From NCBI RefSeq assembly GCF_902167145.1, contig NC_050105.1, positions 138,617,988-138,681,987 on the forward strand: DNA of 64,000 nucleotides, given 5' to 3'. The notes beneath the pieces were generated by a model. It was not told where the DNA came from. It saw nothing but the letters and a program-made list of their open reading frames with translations, and made no database searches. Position numbers and translations under genes: made by a program. Shown here piece after piece: positions 1 to 10,546 of this stretch. The stretch comes from Zea mays. Its lineage: Eukaryota > Streptophyta > Magnoliopsida > Poales > Poaceae. Within the stretch, counting starts at the first letter, position 1. Every line of letters starts with the position of its first letter.

Positions 1-652
1 ACTTGTTCTTAAATGCTATGAGTCAAGAACAAGGCAACACAGAAAATGTTAATCGATAAAATCCTTCGTCCTTCGAAGCATTATTTCCCTTAGGATATAA
101 TGATATTCGGACGAAGGTTATGAAGGACATACCTTCATAAACACAGCATACAATGATGAAGAATGAAAACACAAGAAATATGAAGGATAACATGAATAAT
201 TATATATTATAATCAACTTATTATTATTGCGAAAAAACAGTAATAAGATCGAATTACAAGTGTACCTCTTAGCTTGAAAGGAGATGAAAGTACAGGAGTG
301 ACGCAAAAGCAGAATGTCAAATCAGCGTGAACAGTACGGGGGTACTGTTCACCTATTTATAGACACGGGACACAGCCCATGCAAAATTACATTCATGCCC
401 TTTACATTTGGTAATAATTCTATAGTATTCCACCGAGGTCTAAATAGCTTTTTCATCTTTAAGTCGGTTTCATTTTCTGCTAGCACGCCGAAGCTTTCCC
501 GCTCATATCTTCGGCGCTGTATCAACCTTCGTATTAGGCTTCTCCTACTGTAATTCCGACTCGGGTCCGAAGGTACCTGTTCACACATTATGCTCCAGAA
601 ATACTGTTAAATCCTGTTTTTGAGGACCTTCGTAAGCCGAAGGCCCCCAACA
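1..652 (-). mobile_element. LTR of an LTR retrotransposon (Grande-like?), cut by window edge
   Basis: Read on the minus strand the segment begins TGTTGGGGGCC at 652, a typical TG start of an LTR. Homology to the gypsy element on its right stops exactly there: the sequence from 653 matches copy B from about 60796. A TATA-like box (TATAAATA) lies near 354-361 on the minus strand, followed by a short palindromic stretch around GAACAGTAC, which fits an LTR promoter. The five bases at 653-657 (CCTTC) would be one copy of the TSD; the other is outside the window. I infer that this element inserted into gypsy copy A. The Grande assignment rests on remembered LTR sequence only. Confidence 0.6.
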
Positions 653-657
653 CCTTC

Positions 658-1317
658 GACCAAGCTGACCACCCCGACCACGTGCCGAGCCCGGGGAAAT
701 ACCCGCTCGTCGTCGACCCCATCGTCGGCGACGTCAGGCTCACCAAGGTCCTGATGGATGGGGCAGCTGCCTCAACATCATCTACGCCGAGACCCTCAGG
801 CTCCTGCGTGTCGATCTGTCCTCCGTCCGAGCAGGCGCTGCGCCCTTCCACGGGATCATTCCTGGGAAGCGCGTCCAGCCCCTCGGACGGCTCGACCTTC
901 CCGTCTGCTTCGGAACGCCCTCCAACTTCCGAAGGGAGACTTTGACGTTCGAGGTGGTCGGGTTCCGAGGAACCTACCACGCGGTATTGGGGAGGCCATG
1001 CTACGCGAAGTTCATGGCCGTCCCCAACTACACCTACCTGAAGCTCAAGATGCCGGGCCCCAACGGGGTCATCACCGTCGGCCCCACGTACAAACACGCG
1101 TTCGAATGCGACGTGGAGTGCGTGGAGTACGCCGAGGCCCTCGCCGAGTCCGAGGCCCTCATCGCCGACCTGGAGAACCTCTCCAAAGAGGTGCCAGGCG
1201 TGAAGCGACATGCCGGCAACTTCGAGCCAGCGGAGACGGTTAAGGCCGTCCCTCTCGACCCCAGTGGCGACACCTCCAAGCAGATTCGGATCGGTTCCGG
1301 GCTCGACACCAAATAGG
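658..1317 (+). pseudogene. gypsy copy A gag C-terminus/protease, frameshifted
   Basis: The translation matches the protease part of copy B (60796-61460). The aspartic protease site in copy B reads L-M-D-G-G-S-S (GAC at 60900). In copy A the run of Gs after the aspartate codon near 758-763 is one base shorter, so the frame changes from that of 682 to that of 942. This destroys the retropepsin active-site context. The downstream part (942-1317) is open and ends in TAG at 1315-1317. The same TAG stands at the equivalent place in copy B (61458). The role in an intact element would be cleavage of the Gag-Pol polyprotein. Confidence 0.85.
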
Positions 1318-1322
1318 AAGCA

Positions 1323-1789
1323 GTGCTCGTCGACTTTCTCCGCGCAAACGCCGATGTCTTTGCGTGGAGTCCCTCGGACATGCCCGGCATACCGAGGGAT
1401 GTCGCCGAGCACTCGCTGGATATTCGGGTCGGAGTCCGACCCGTCAGGCAGCCTCTGCGCCGATTCGACGAGGAGAAGCGCAGAGTGATAGGCGAGGAGA
1501 TCCACAAGCTAATGGCAGCAGGATTCATCAAAGAGGTATTCCATCCCGAATGGCTTGCCAACCCTGTGCTTGTGAGAAAGAAAGGGGGGAAATGGCGGAT
1601 GTGTGTAGACTACACTGGTCTCAACAAAGCATGTCTGAAGGTTCCCTACCCTCTACCTCGCATCGATCAGATCGTGGATTCCACTGCTGGGTGCGAAACC
1701 CTGTCCTTCCTCGATGCCTACTCAGGGTATCATCAAATCCGAATGAAAGAGTCCGACCAGCTCGCGACTTCTTTCATCACGCCCTTCGG
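1323..1789 (+). pseudogene. gypsy copy A reverse transcriptase, N-terminal part only
   Basis: The frame from 1323 encodes the start of a Ty3/gypsy RT. Visible blocks include [15 protein letters not shown] and [11 protein letters not shown], the fingers/palm entry with the first catalytic aspartate. After T-S-F-I-T-P the sequence jumps at about 1789/1790 to what is position 62808 in copy B. The stretch with the Y-V-D-D box, the thumb and connection is therefore missing (about 874 bp, not a multiple of three). The deletion also shifts the frame into RNase H. No active polymerase can be made from this copy. Confidence 0.9.
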
Positions 1790-2840
1790 AAGGCCATCAA
1801 GTCCCAGGTATTGGCGGACTTCGTAGCCGAATGGGTCGACACCCAGCTGCCGACGGCTCCGATCCAACCGGAGCTCTGGACCATGTTTTTCGACGGGTCG
1901 CTGATGAAGACGGGAGCCGGCGCGGGCCTGCTCTTCATCTCGCCCCTCGGGAAACACCTACGCTACGTGCTGCGCCTCCATTTCCCGGCGTCCAACAATG
2001 TGGCTGAGTACGAGGCTCTGGTCAACGGGTTGCGGATCGCCATCGAGCTAGGGGTCAGACGCCTCGATGCCCGCGGTGACTCGTAGCTCGTCATCGACCA
2101 AGTCATGAAGAACTCTCACTGCCGCGACCCGAAGATGGAGGCCTACTGCGATGAGGTTCGGCGCCTGGAAGACAAGTTCTACGGGCTCGAGCTTAACCAC
2201 ATCGCTCGGCGCTACAACGAGACTGCGGACGAGCTGGCAAAAATAGCCTCGGGGCGAACGACGGTTCCCCCGGACGTCTTCTCCCAGGATCTGCACCAAC
2301 CCTCCGTCAAGATCAGCGACACGCCCGAGCCCGAGGCACCCTCGGACCAGCCCGAGGCACCCTCGGCCCAGCCTGAGGCGTCCTCGGTTCAGCCCGAGGT
2401 ACCCTTGGCCCCCGAGGGCGAGGCGCTGTGCATCGAGGAGGAGCGGAGCGGAGCCATGCCTGATCGAGATTGGCAGACCCCGTACCTGCAATATCTCCGC
2501 CAAGGAGAGCTACCCCTCGACCAAGCCGAGGCTCGGCGGGTAGCGCGACGCGCCAAGTCGTTCGTCTTGCTGGGCGATGAGAAGGAGCTCTACCACCGCA
2601 GCCCCTCGGGCATCCTCCAGCGATGCATCTCCATCGCCGAAGGTCAGGAACTCCTGCAAGAGATACACTCGGGGGCTTGCGGCCATCACGCAGCGCCCCG
2701 AGCCCTCGTCGGGAATGCTTTCCGGCAAGGCTTCTACTGGCCAACGGCGGTGGCTGACGCCACTAGAATTGTCCGCACCTGCGAAGGGTGTCAATTCTAT
2801 GCGAAGCAGACCCACCTGCCCGCTCAGGCTCTGCAGACGT
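1790..2840 (+). pseudogene. gypsy copy A RNase H and integrase zinc-binding domain
   Basis: The frame from 1790 (same as 2105-2872) encodes an RNase H domain: W-T-M-F-F-D-G-S with the first catalytic D, N-N-V-A-E-Y-E-A-L with the catalytic E, then G-D-S. An in-frame TAG at 2084-2086 replaces a CGG arginine codon seen in copy B. Downstream is a linker of repeated 'PEAPS'-type units (about 2320-2420). It is followed by the H2C2 zinc-binding region of integrase (H-S-G-A-C-G-H-H with C-E-G-C). Reading stops at the hAT MITE inserted at 2841. The linker repeat number differs slightly from copy B. Confidence 0.85.
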
Positions 2841-3237
2841 CTAGGGATGAAAGTGGTAATCCGAACTGTTAGAACAAATTTAATATTATAAAATAGATAT
2901 GTATAAAATTTGATGTTGATCTTTTCTTATGTTATCAAGCACATTAGTACAAATATGAATAAAATATTATATAAGTTGTTTTATGTATTATTTGCTCTCT
3001 ACAACACAAAAAGTTGAAAAAATTACCGAATTTGTTTCCGAATCCATACCGAAGTTTATATCTATTATTTGAGAAAATATAGGATGAATTTGAGGTTTAC
3101 CTTTTATGAATCTTAACAAGCTAGATGTTAAAAACAAGAATACAAATTTGTATTGTATATTCTATATCCTATTTATTCGCAATCAAAGAAAAAACTGATT
3201 ACCGAATAAATACCGTTTCCGACCGTTTTCATCCCTA
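2841..3237 (+). mobile_element. hAT-type MITE inside gypsy copy A
   Basis: This AT-rich 0.4-kb insert interrupts the RNase H/integrase junction; copy B lacks it at 63854. The ends are inverted: TAGGGATGAAAG on the left and CTTTTCATCCCTA-like (TTTTCATCCCTA) on the right. Flanking 8-mers are GCAGACGT (2833-2840) and GCAGACGA (3238-3245), an 8-bp TSD with one mismatch, as expected for hAT elements. The TAGGGATGAAAA end is a common hAT terminus in plants. There is no coding capacity. Orientation is arbitrary. Confidence 0.88.
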
Positions 3238-4116
3238 GCAGACGATACCCATCACCTGGCCCTTCGCTGTGTGGGGTCTGGACCTCGTCGGTCCCTTGCA
3301 GAAGGCGCCCGGGGGCTACACGCACCTGCTGGTCGCCATCGACAAATTCTCCAAGTGGATCGAGGTCCGACCCCTGAACAGCATCAGGTCCGAGCAGGCG
3401 GTGGCGTTCTTCACCAACATCATCCATCGCTTCGGGGTCCCAAACTCCATCATCACCGACAACGGCACCCAGTTCACCGGCAGAAAATTCTTGAATTTTT
3501 GCGAGGATCACCACATCCGGGTGGACTGGGCCGCCGTGGCTCATCCCATGTCGAATGGGCAAGTAGAGCGTGCCAACGGCATGATTCTACAAGGGCTCAA
3601 GCCTCAGATTTACAACGACCTCAACAAGTTTGGCAAGCGATGGATGAAGGAACTCCCCTCGGTGGTCTGGAGCCTGAGGACAACGCCGAGCCGAGCCACG
3701 GGTTTCACGCCGTTCTTCCTGGTCTACGGGGCCGAGGCTGTCCTGCCCGCTGACCTGGAATACGGCTCCCCGAGGACGAGGGCCTACGACGATCAAAGCA
3801 ACCAGGCTAGCCGAGAAGACTCGCTGGACCAGCTGGAAGAGGCTCGGGACAGGGCCTTACTACACTCGGCGCGGTATCAGCAGTCCCTGCGGCGCTACCA
3901 CGCCCGAGGGGTCCGACCCCGAGACCTCCAGGTGGGCGACCTGGTGCTTCGGCTGCGGCAAGACACCCGAGGGAGGCACAAGCTCACGCCCCCCTAGGAG
4001 GGGCCGTTCGTCATCGCCTAAGTTCTGAAGCCCGGAACGTACAAGCTGTCCAACAGTCAAGGCGAGGTCTACGGCAACGCTTGGAACATCCAACAGCTAC
4101 GTCGCTTCTACCCTTA
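3238..4116 (+). pseudogene. gypsy copy A integrase, with in-frame stops
   Basis: From 3269 the frame encodes the integrase core: W-G-L-D-L-V-G-P-L with the first catalytic D, then I-I-T-D-N-G-T-Q-F with the second D, then A-N-G-M-I-L-Q-G-L-K in the region of the catalytic E. The C-terminal part reaches Q-V-G-D-L-V-L-R. Stops occur at about 3995 (TAG where a tryptophan is usual) and 4019 (TAA). Beyond them the frame still reads a normal C-terminal end to TAA at about 4114-4116. The core itself is nearly intact, but it is cut off from the rest of pol by the MITE at 2841-3237. Confidence 0.85.
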
Positions 4117-4336
4117 AGATGTTTCCAAGTTGTTCATATACCTCGCACCCACGCAAAGTTTAGTCAACAAGGAAGGGTCGGCCTCGCCTCGGCAAAGCCC
4201 GACCCTCCCTCGGGGGCTAAAAGGGGGGAAACCCCCTCTGCGTCAAAATTTTCCTCGAAAAAAGATCTCTTTTACCAGAATATCTTTCGTGCTTTTTGAC
4301 TACTTCGAAAAGTGGGTCCTGGAAACGACGGAGTAC

Positions 4337-5295
4337 ACGTAAGCAGCCAAGGCTGACCGAGCCGAGGGACTCCTACGCCTCCGGGATACGGATACCTCAC
4401 TCATCACCTTCTGCGATAAGTAACTCGCGTTCGGATAAAGTGGCTCCGCGGATCGAACAAGTCTTTACGTTCGGAAGCCCTTCTGCCGAAGCGATCCTTC
4501 GAGCCTTCTCGACCGAGTCGGTGACAGGGCCTCATGGACGGGTGAAAGTACGCGTAAGCGGCAAGGCCGACCGAGCCGAGGGACTCCCACGCCTCCGGGA
4601 TACAGATACCTCACTCATCACCTTCCGCGAGAAGCAACTCTCGCTCGCACAAACATCCCTGTTGCCGACAAAAAGTCCAGATACTCGAAACAAGAGGAAA
4701 AGAGACGCAGCTTTACAACGCAGCGAGGGTGTGTGTTCTGGCCTCGGCGGCCGCAAAAGGCACACGCTACAAGACACTTTGACCCTGCAGGCTCGGGTCT
4801 TGATGCTGGAAGGGGGCAGCAACACCCTCGGCATCGACGACACCTTCGGCGAGGCCCGACCTAGCCTCGGACGGCAACGCGGTCCGAGGATCTCCGCTCC
4901 GAAGGACGACGTCATCACCACGCCCGGGCAACCGCTGCCAGGGACTTCTCCGGGAATCCGGCCCGAGCAGGCGGCTCGGCCGGTTACCCCTGGGGCCTCG
5001 GCCAACCATCTTCCAAGGGCGCCAGCCCGGTCCGAGGCCTCGGCTGATCAACTCCGGTGTCAGTCCCGCTGACGGACAACCCGGCTAGGCTCCGGCCAAC
5101 CAGGTTTTCATTTTCGAGCCGACTCCGCCTCTGTTCATGCTGATATCGCTACCCCTGGCCTCGACTCATCGAGGAGCGGCCGAGCGGTCCCTTTAACTAA
5201 GCTAGAGGAGCCTCGGACAGCAAGGTCGACTGAGCCGAGGGACTCCTACGCCTCCGAGATACGGATACCTCACTCGTCACCTTGACACGGGGCGA
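4337..5295 (+). repeat. Three dispersed copies of a ~90-bp unit in gypsy 3' region
   Basis: A unit containing CCGAGCCGAGGGACTCC followed by CCTCACTCATCACCTT occurs at about 4337-4430, 4552-4650 and 5222-5295 (the last more diverged, ending CTCACTCGTCACCTT). Spacing is irregular, so these are dispersed direct repeats, not a tight array. Confidence 0.75.
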
Positions 5296-7103
5296 CTCAT
5301 GCTTGGTGAAGCGATTCAGATAATCAACAGACGAGTCTTAGCGCTCGAAAATGAGGAAAAAACACGGCTCCGTGCCGTAATTACATACATGTTCAGGCCC
5401 CGAAAGCCGCAATGAACAAAAACACTGGCATTAGAAGTGCCATTACAAACGGAACTCCGGTTCCCCCTCCGCAGATACGAACAACCCCACTCGACGGGGG
5501 AGAGGCCTGCGGAGCAACAGAAGACCGACGAACGGCTTGTCGTCGCCCGCCCCAGCAGCGGCGACGATGAAGACTTCTGTCCTGGGGGGCCGAACAGCAG
5601 CAGCGATGACCTCAGGGCGGATGCTGCTGCCAGGAGGCCCCCGCCCATGCCCAAACTCGAGAGGCAAGGACGGGCAGAAGGCCGTAGAGTTGGAGGTCGG
5701 TCCGCGGGTGGCGCCGGCGAACTCGTCGGCGGCGGAACCTCTTCCAGCTACCGTGGCGGGAGGCGGCACCGGGAGCGGCTCCGAAGTCGCTCGGCTCAGC
5801 GAGCCGGGCACGGTGCAGCTGTCAGCACCACGGACGGCTCCCGCCCTTCCCCCCGATCACTGAGGGAAGGAGCGGGCCGCCGCCCACGCAGGGGCCGACC
5901 CCAACTCGGCGCACTCCCCTCCCCAGCACTAGTGATGAAAATCCTTGAGGCTGAGGGAGGGGCAGAGGCTGCAGCCCGGCTCGCTTTCCGCCACCATCAA
6001 GCCGGAGGTCACCATCTTGGGTGACCGCCGGTGGAGGGGTGCAGCCGGGCTGCATGATGAAAATCCTTGAAGCCGAACGACGGCTGAAAGGTACCAACTC
6101 CCACGGAGTTGCGTTCCTCCAACGATGAGGCGAAAAGACGGCGGGTTCCCCCCATCCGGGGGCTTGGAAGGTGGAAAGGCGCGGCGCATAAGGGAGCGAG
6201 AAGACACGGTCGCCTTTCGAAAGGGGTCACCCTCCTTTTAAAGGCAACTCTCCCTGCTTGCACCCCCAACTGTCACGGGCTGAGTCTTCTCCAACACGCT
6301 CCAAAGCCCTCCCCTGCGGCACGGGGGCTGAGTCCCGCATGTCATGCAGACCGGCTCCGAGCAGAAGAAGCCAAACCGCCGCGCGTGGTGCACGCAACCG
6401 CCCAGCGGTTACAAGTGACCCTCCACTTTTGCCCAGACCAACGGGCGAAAGGGGCGGGCAGCCATGCAGGCGGCATGCAACCGCGCCAAGTGGACGCACT
6501 TCTCCGACTCCCGACACGCCAGCATGGAGGCCCAGGCCCACGCGTCGCGCAACCGTCGCGCCGGATGCTGCATGCAAGCAACTGCGCCGCCTGCGCCACC
6601 ACTGCGCCTCCTCGATTGCGGAACCAATACCGCGACTCGAGGCGACCCAGCGCGCGACCCAGCAGCGCCAGCCTGACGCGGCGGCCAACGCGGCCAAAAG
6701 TGGGCCGGCAGTAATGACGGTGGCAGGCGCGCGGGAGCAGCGGTCACGTCGTCAGCCAAGCTCACGTCCCATCCGGGGGCAGCAAGAGAACCCCCTCTCA
6801 CGGCGTGAAGACAACGCGCCCGTGGTCCGTTCCTCGAACGGCTCTCGCACGCGCAACGGCTGCCCCGCCAACTACTCGCCCCGTCGCATTAACTCCGCGG
6901 CTGGACAGGCGGCGCTTCTGGCAGGAGCAGCGGGCGACGCTTCGCCTTCGCCGAAACAACCGCGCCAAAAAAGGTACGCCGCGTCGTTCGGTTTCGTATC
7001 CTTTTTCCTTTTTTCCTCTTTCTCTATCTCTTGCGACAGGGACCGGGAAAGGGGGATACCCCGAAAGGGATCCTTCCCCGTGAAGGAACCAGGCTCCGAG
7101 CCT

Positions 7104-7325
7104 CCTTACTGATCAGGGGTTCGAAGGCTGGCCCCCGAAGGGTTCAACAGCCGCCTCAGATCGCGTGGGCCCTACACCCACTACTGGTCAGAGGTTCGAA
7201 GGCCGGCCCCCCGAAGGGTCCCACGGCCGCCTCAGGCTACTCGGCCTCCGTGCCCATTACTGATCAGGGGTTCGAAGGCTGGCCCCCGAAGGGTTCACAG
7301 CCGCCTCAGACGCCGAGCGAGGGAT
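7104..7325 (+). repeat. Tandem ~75-bp repeat, three copies
   Basis: Three copies begin at about 7106, 7182 and 7257. Each contains GGTTCGAAGGCTGGCCCCC or a close variant, followed by GAAGGGT and GCCGCCTCAG. They lie in the non-coding 3' region of gypsy copy A. Confidence 0.8.
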
Positions 7326-8043
7326 GACCAGGGGTACGTTCGATACATAACCAAGGCTCGGGCTGCGCTCCCGAGGTACCCTAGGACATTTCCGAGACCA
7401 GCGGGAGCGATCTTGTAACGGAATCCCATCGGAGGGAGGCATCGAGCCCTCGGACCCCGTCACCAGGGGACCGGGTCCGGCAGATCACCCGCAGGTACTT
7501 TTGGGCGTGCCTCTGGGCCCCTAGCCGAACCCTAACGAACGGGGCACGGACGTCCACTCGGATCACCCGCTTGCAGCTCACCGGAGACACCATGTTCGGT
7601 GCCCATCGAGGGTAACATGGCGCTCTCCCCCCCTCCTCCTTGCGGAAAGGCGACGTAGGGGCGTATGTAAAAAAGCCGAGTCTGTCCCTGATCGCCCTCT
7701 CGCCCTGTGCGGAGGCTCGGGGGCTGCTCTCGCAAACCCGGCTCCGGCCGAACCGTTGACAGCGTCAACATACCAGCCCGAGAACTTGGGCCCCGACCGT
7801 GCACCCGGGCTACGGCCAGTTCGCATGAGGGAACCACTAGACCAGCCGAAGCATTACGCAAGGCATTAAAACCTCGAAGGAGTGAAACCACTCCTCCGAG
7901 GCCTCCGGGGCTACACCCGGCGGGTGCGCTCGCGCGCACCCACCGGAACAAAATGCAACCGAGAAAGGCTGGTCCCCTTGCAAAAAAGTGCGACGAAAGC
8001 CTCCAAGCGAGTGCTAACACTCCCTTCGAGGCTCGGGGGCTAC

Positions 8044-9886
8044 TGTCGGGGACCATAATTAGGGGTACCCTCAAGACGCCTAATTCTCAGCTGGTAACCC
8101 CCATCAGCATAAAGTTGCAGAGGCCTGATGGGTGCGATTAAGTCAGGGATCAGTCCATACGAGCGACTCGATCACGCCTCGCCCGAGCCTAGCCTCGGGC
8201 AAGGGCAGCCGACCCCGAGGGGTTTCCGTCTCGCTCGAGGCCCCCCTTTTAACGGCGGACACATCTCCGGCTCGCCCGAGGCTTTGCCTTCGCTTAGAAG
8301 CAACCCTAACTAAATTGCCGCGCCGACCGACCGAGTCGCAGGAGCATTTAACGTAAAGGTGGCCTGACACCTTTATCCTGACGCGCGCCCCCCGGCAGAG
8401 CCGAAGTGACCGCCGTCACTTCGCCGCTCCACTGACCGGTCTGACAGAAGGACAGCGCCGCCTGCGCCACTCCGACTGCAGTGCCACTTGACAGAGTGAT
8501 GCTGACAGGGAGCCAGGCCTTGCCAAAGGCGCCATAGGAAACTCCGCCCCGCCCGACCCAGGGCTCGGACTCGGGCTAGGCCCCGGAAGACGGCGAACTC
8601 CGCTCCGCCCGACCCAGGGCTCGGACTCGGGCTCAGCCCCGGAAGACGGCGAACTCCGCTCCGCCCGACCCAGGGCTCGGACTCGGGCTAGGCCCCGGAA
8701 GACGGCGAACTCCGCTTCGCCCGACCCAGGGCTCGGACTCGGGCTAGGCCCCGGAAGACGGCGAACTCCGCTCCGCCCGACCCAGGGCTCGGACTCGGGC
8801 TAGGCCCCGGAAGACGGCGAACTCCGCTCCGCCCGACCCAGGGCTCGGACTCGGGCTAGGCCCCGGAAGACGGCGAACTCCGCTCCGCCCGACCCAGGGC
8901 TCGGACTCGGGCTAGGCCCCGGAAGACGGCGAACTCCGCTCCGCCCGACCCAGGGCTCGGACTCGGGCTAGGCCCCAGAAGACGACGAACTCCGGTTTGC
9001 CCGACCCAGGGCTCGGACTCTGGCTCAGCCCCAGAAGACGACGAACTCTGCTTCGCCCGACCCTAGGGCTCGGACTCCGCCCTGGCCTCTGCCGAACGAC
9101 CTCCGCCTCGCCCGACCCAGGAGCTCGGGCTCGGCCTCGGCCATGGAAGATAGACTCGACCCCGGCTTCGGAGGACCCTCCACGTCGCCCGACCTAGGGC
9201 ACAGGCCCGCCACGTCAACAGGAAGCGCCATCATCACCCTACCCCGAGCCGACTCGGGCCGCAGAGAACAAGACCGGTGTCCCATCCGGCTAGCTCCGCC
9301 AGATAGGCAATGATGGCGCCCCGCTAGCCCTGTGACGACGACGGCTCTCAGCTCCCTTACGGAAGCAGGGGGACGTCAGCAAGGACCCAACCGCTCCGAC
9401 AGCTGTCCCTCCGCCAGGCTCCGTTGCTCCTCCGACAGCCACGACATCACACCAGCAGGGTGCCAAGACCTCTCCGGCTGCCACATTGGCATGTACTTAG
9501 GGCGCTAGCTCCCCCCCCCCTGCTAGACACGTAGCACTCTGCTACACCCCCATTGTACACCTGGATCCTCTCCTTACGCCTATAAAAGAAAGGACCAGGG
9601 CCTTCTTAGAGAAGGTTGGCCGCGCGGGGACAAGGACGGGACAGGCGCTCTCTTGGGGCCGCTCGCTTCCCTCACCCGCGTGGACGCTTGTAACCCCCTA
9701 CTGCAAGCGCACCCGACCTGGGCGCGGGACGAACACGAAGGCCGCGGGATTTCCACCTCTCTCACGCCCGTCTCCGGCCACCTCGCTTCCCCCCTTCGCG
9801 CTCGCCCACGCGCTCGACCCATCTGGGCTGGGGCACGCGGCACTCACTCGTCGGCTTAGAGACCCCCCGGTCTCGAAACGCCGACA
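8044..9886 (+). mobile_element. 3' LTR of gypsy copy A
   Basis: The LTR begins TGTCGGGGACCATAATTA and ends CGAAACGCCGACA, so it has TG...CA ends. It matches the LTR at 56425-58151 over its whole length. A TATA box (TATAAAAG) lies at 9581-9588. Length is 1843 bp against 1727 bp for the copy B LTR. The difference of 116 bp is close to two units of the internal 56-bp tandem repeat. LINE ORF2 coding sequence resumes directly after the end. Confidence 0.93.
8545..9062 (+). repeat. 56-bp tandem repeat array in the gypsy LTR
   Basis: About nine copies of a 56-bp GC-rich unit are present, built around CCCGACCCAGGGCTCGGACT and GAAGACGGCGAACTCCGCT. The middle copies are nearly identical and the outer ones are diverged. 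The same array with fewer copies is in the LTR of copy B. Confidence 0.9.
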
Positions 9887-10237
9887 GCCATAAACTCCTG
9901 TAAGGTCCCACGCCACATCGCAAAGACGGGAGCAAACCCTGACAGATAACGAAAATACAGATGGGTATGGAATCGTAGCCATATCGAAAAAATCCGCATC
10001 ACAAGCGATTAGAATCCCACCTGAGGCTCCAAGTGAAGGTAAATGAGTCGTCTGAGTTGCTAACTTACACCCGAGAGTTTCCTTTAATAAGTTACAATTC
10101 CAGCTCATTATCTTTGTTTCTTGAAGACAAACAATAGTTGCACCAGAAGAAAGAATCAATTGTTTCACACTTTCCCTCTTAGCTGGGTCATTTAGACCCC
10201 TCACATTCCAAGACAGAATACAACAGTTGATATTCAT
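9887..10237 (-). pseudogene. LINE ORF2 start: AP-type endonuclease domain, truncated
   Basis: The minus-strand frame starts M-N-I-N-C-C-I-L-S-W-N-V-R-G-L-N-D. This is the signature opening of the exonuclease/endonuclease/phosphatase fold in plant L1 ORF2 proteins (N in W-N-V-R-G). It continues to C-L-Q-E-T-K, with the catalytic glutamate, and to G-V-Y-G after 117 codons. There the gypsy LTR begins. In an intact element this domain nicks target DNA before target-primed reverse transcription. The RT domain is absent from the window. Confidence 0.88.
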
Positions 10238-10546
10238 TAATCAAAACCAGCTCCCCTGCTTAAATAAATGTCACACATGAGGTACACAGGATAGGAAAGG
10301 AGGACAGGAACCAACCAGCCTTCCACCGTCCATAACATACTTTCAGAAGCTAATAACCAGCGTCTTACAACAGAAAATAAGATAGACAGAGACATAGATA
10401 ATGCCAGCCAAAGAAACCAACACCACTGCCTAGGCAACAACCTGCTACACAAAGCAGCCAACAAAAGATCCTGGGCGACCCACAGGCAAGCACACTGGCG
10501 ACATAACATGATGCACTAGAACTACCCACACCTCTCATATTACAAC

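Larger units (their letters stand above)
4117..8043 (+). other. Long non-coding 3' internal region of gypsy copy A
   Basis: About 3.9 kb separates the integrase end from the 3' LTR. I see no convincing coding frame: the open frames here are GC-rich and on both strands, with no recognisable domain. The region carries its own internal repeats. One is a roughly 90-base unit found near 4337, 4552 and 5222. Another is a roughly 75-base unit in three tandem copies at 7106-7320. A short unit starting GATGAAAATCCTTGA occurs near 5934 and 6056. A polypurine-like GGCTCGGGGGCTAC stretch precedes the LTR (about 8030-8043) and may be the plus-strand primer. Confidence 0.7.
653..9886 (+). mobile_element. 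Ty3/gypsy LTR retrotransposon, copy A (5' part missing, defective)
   Basis: This is one plus-strand gypsy element: protease region, truncated reverse transcriptase, RNase H, integrase, a long non-coding 3' internal region, then the 3' LTR at 8044-9886. It matches copy B at 56425-64000 closely over all shared coding parts. The 5' LTR and gag are not in the window because another element is inserted at 652. The 3' LTR ends inside LINE ORF2, so this element inserted into the LINE. It cannot be autonomous: the protease has a frameshift, the catalytic core of RT is deleted, there are in-frame stops, and a hAT MITE separates RNase H from integrase. Family resemblance is to maize Huck/Flip-type elements, from memory. 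Confidence 0.9.

Noticed and set aside
588..1505. 305-codon minus-strand open frame
   Set aside because: It lies antisense to the gypsy protease and RT, and copy B has the same antisense frame at 60771-61649. GC-rich coding DNA often leaves the opposite strand open, and the translation shows no domain.
5437..6024. Plus-strand 195-codon frame in the gypsy 3' region
   Set aside because: R/G/P-rich, no domain, overlaps similar frames on the other strand. It lies in a non-coding retroelement region.
8545..9062. CRISPR-like regularly spaced repeats
   Set aside because: The units are contiguous 56-bp tandem copies without unique spacers, located inside a retrotransposon LTR.
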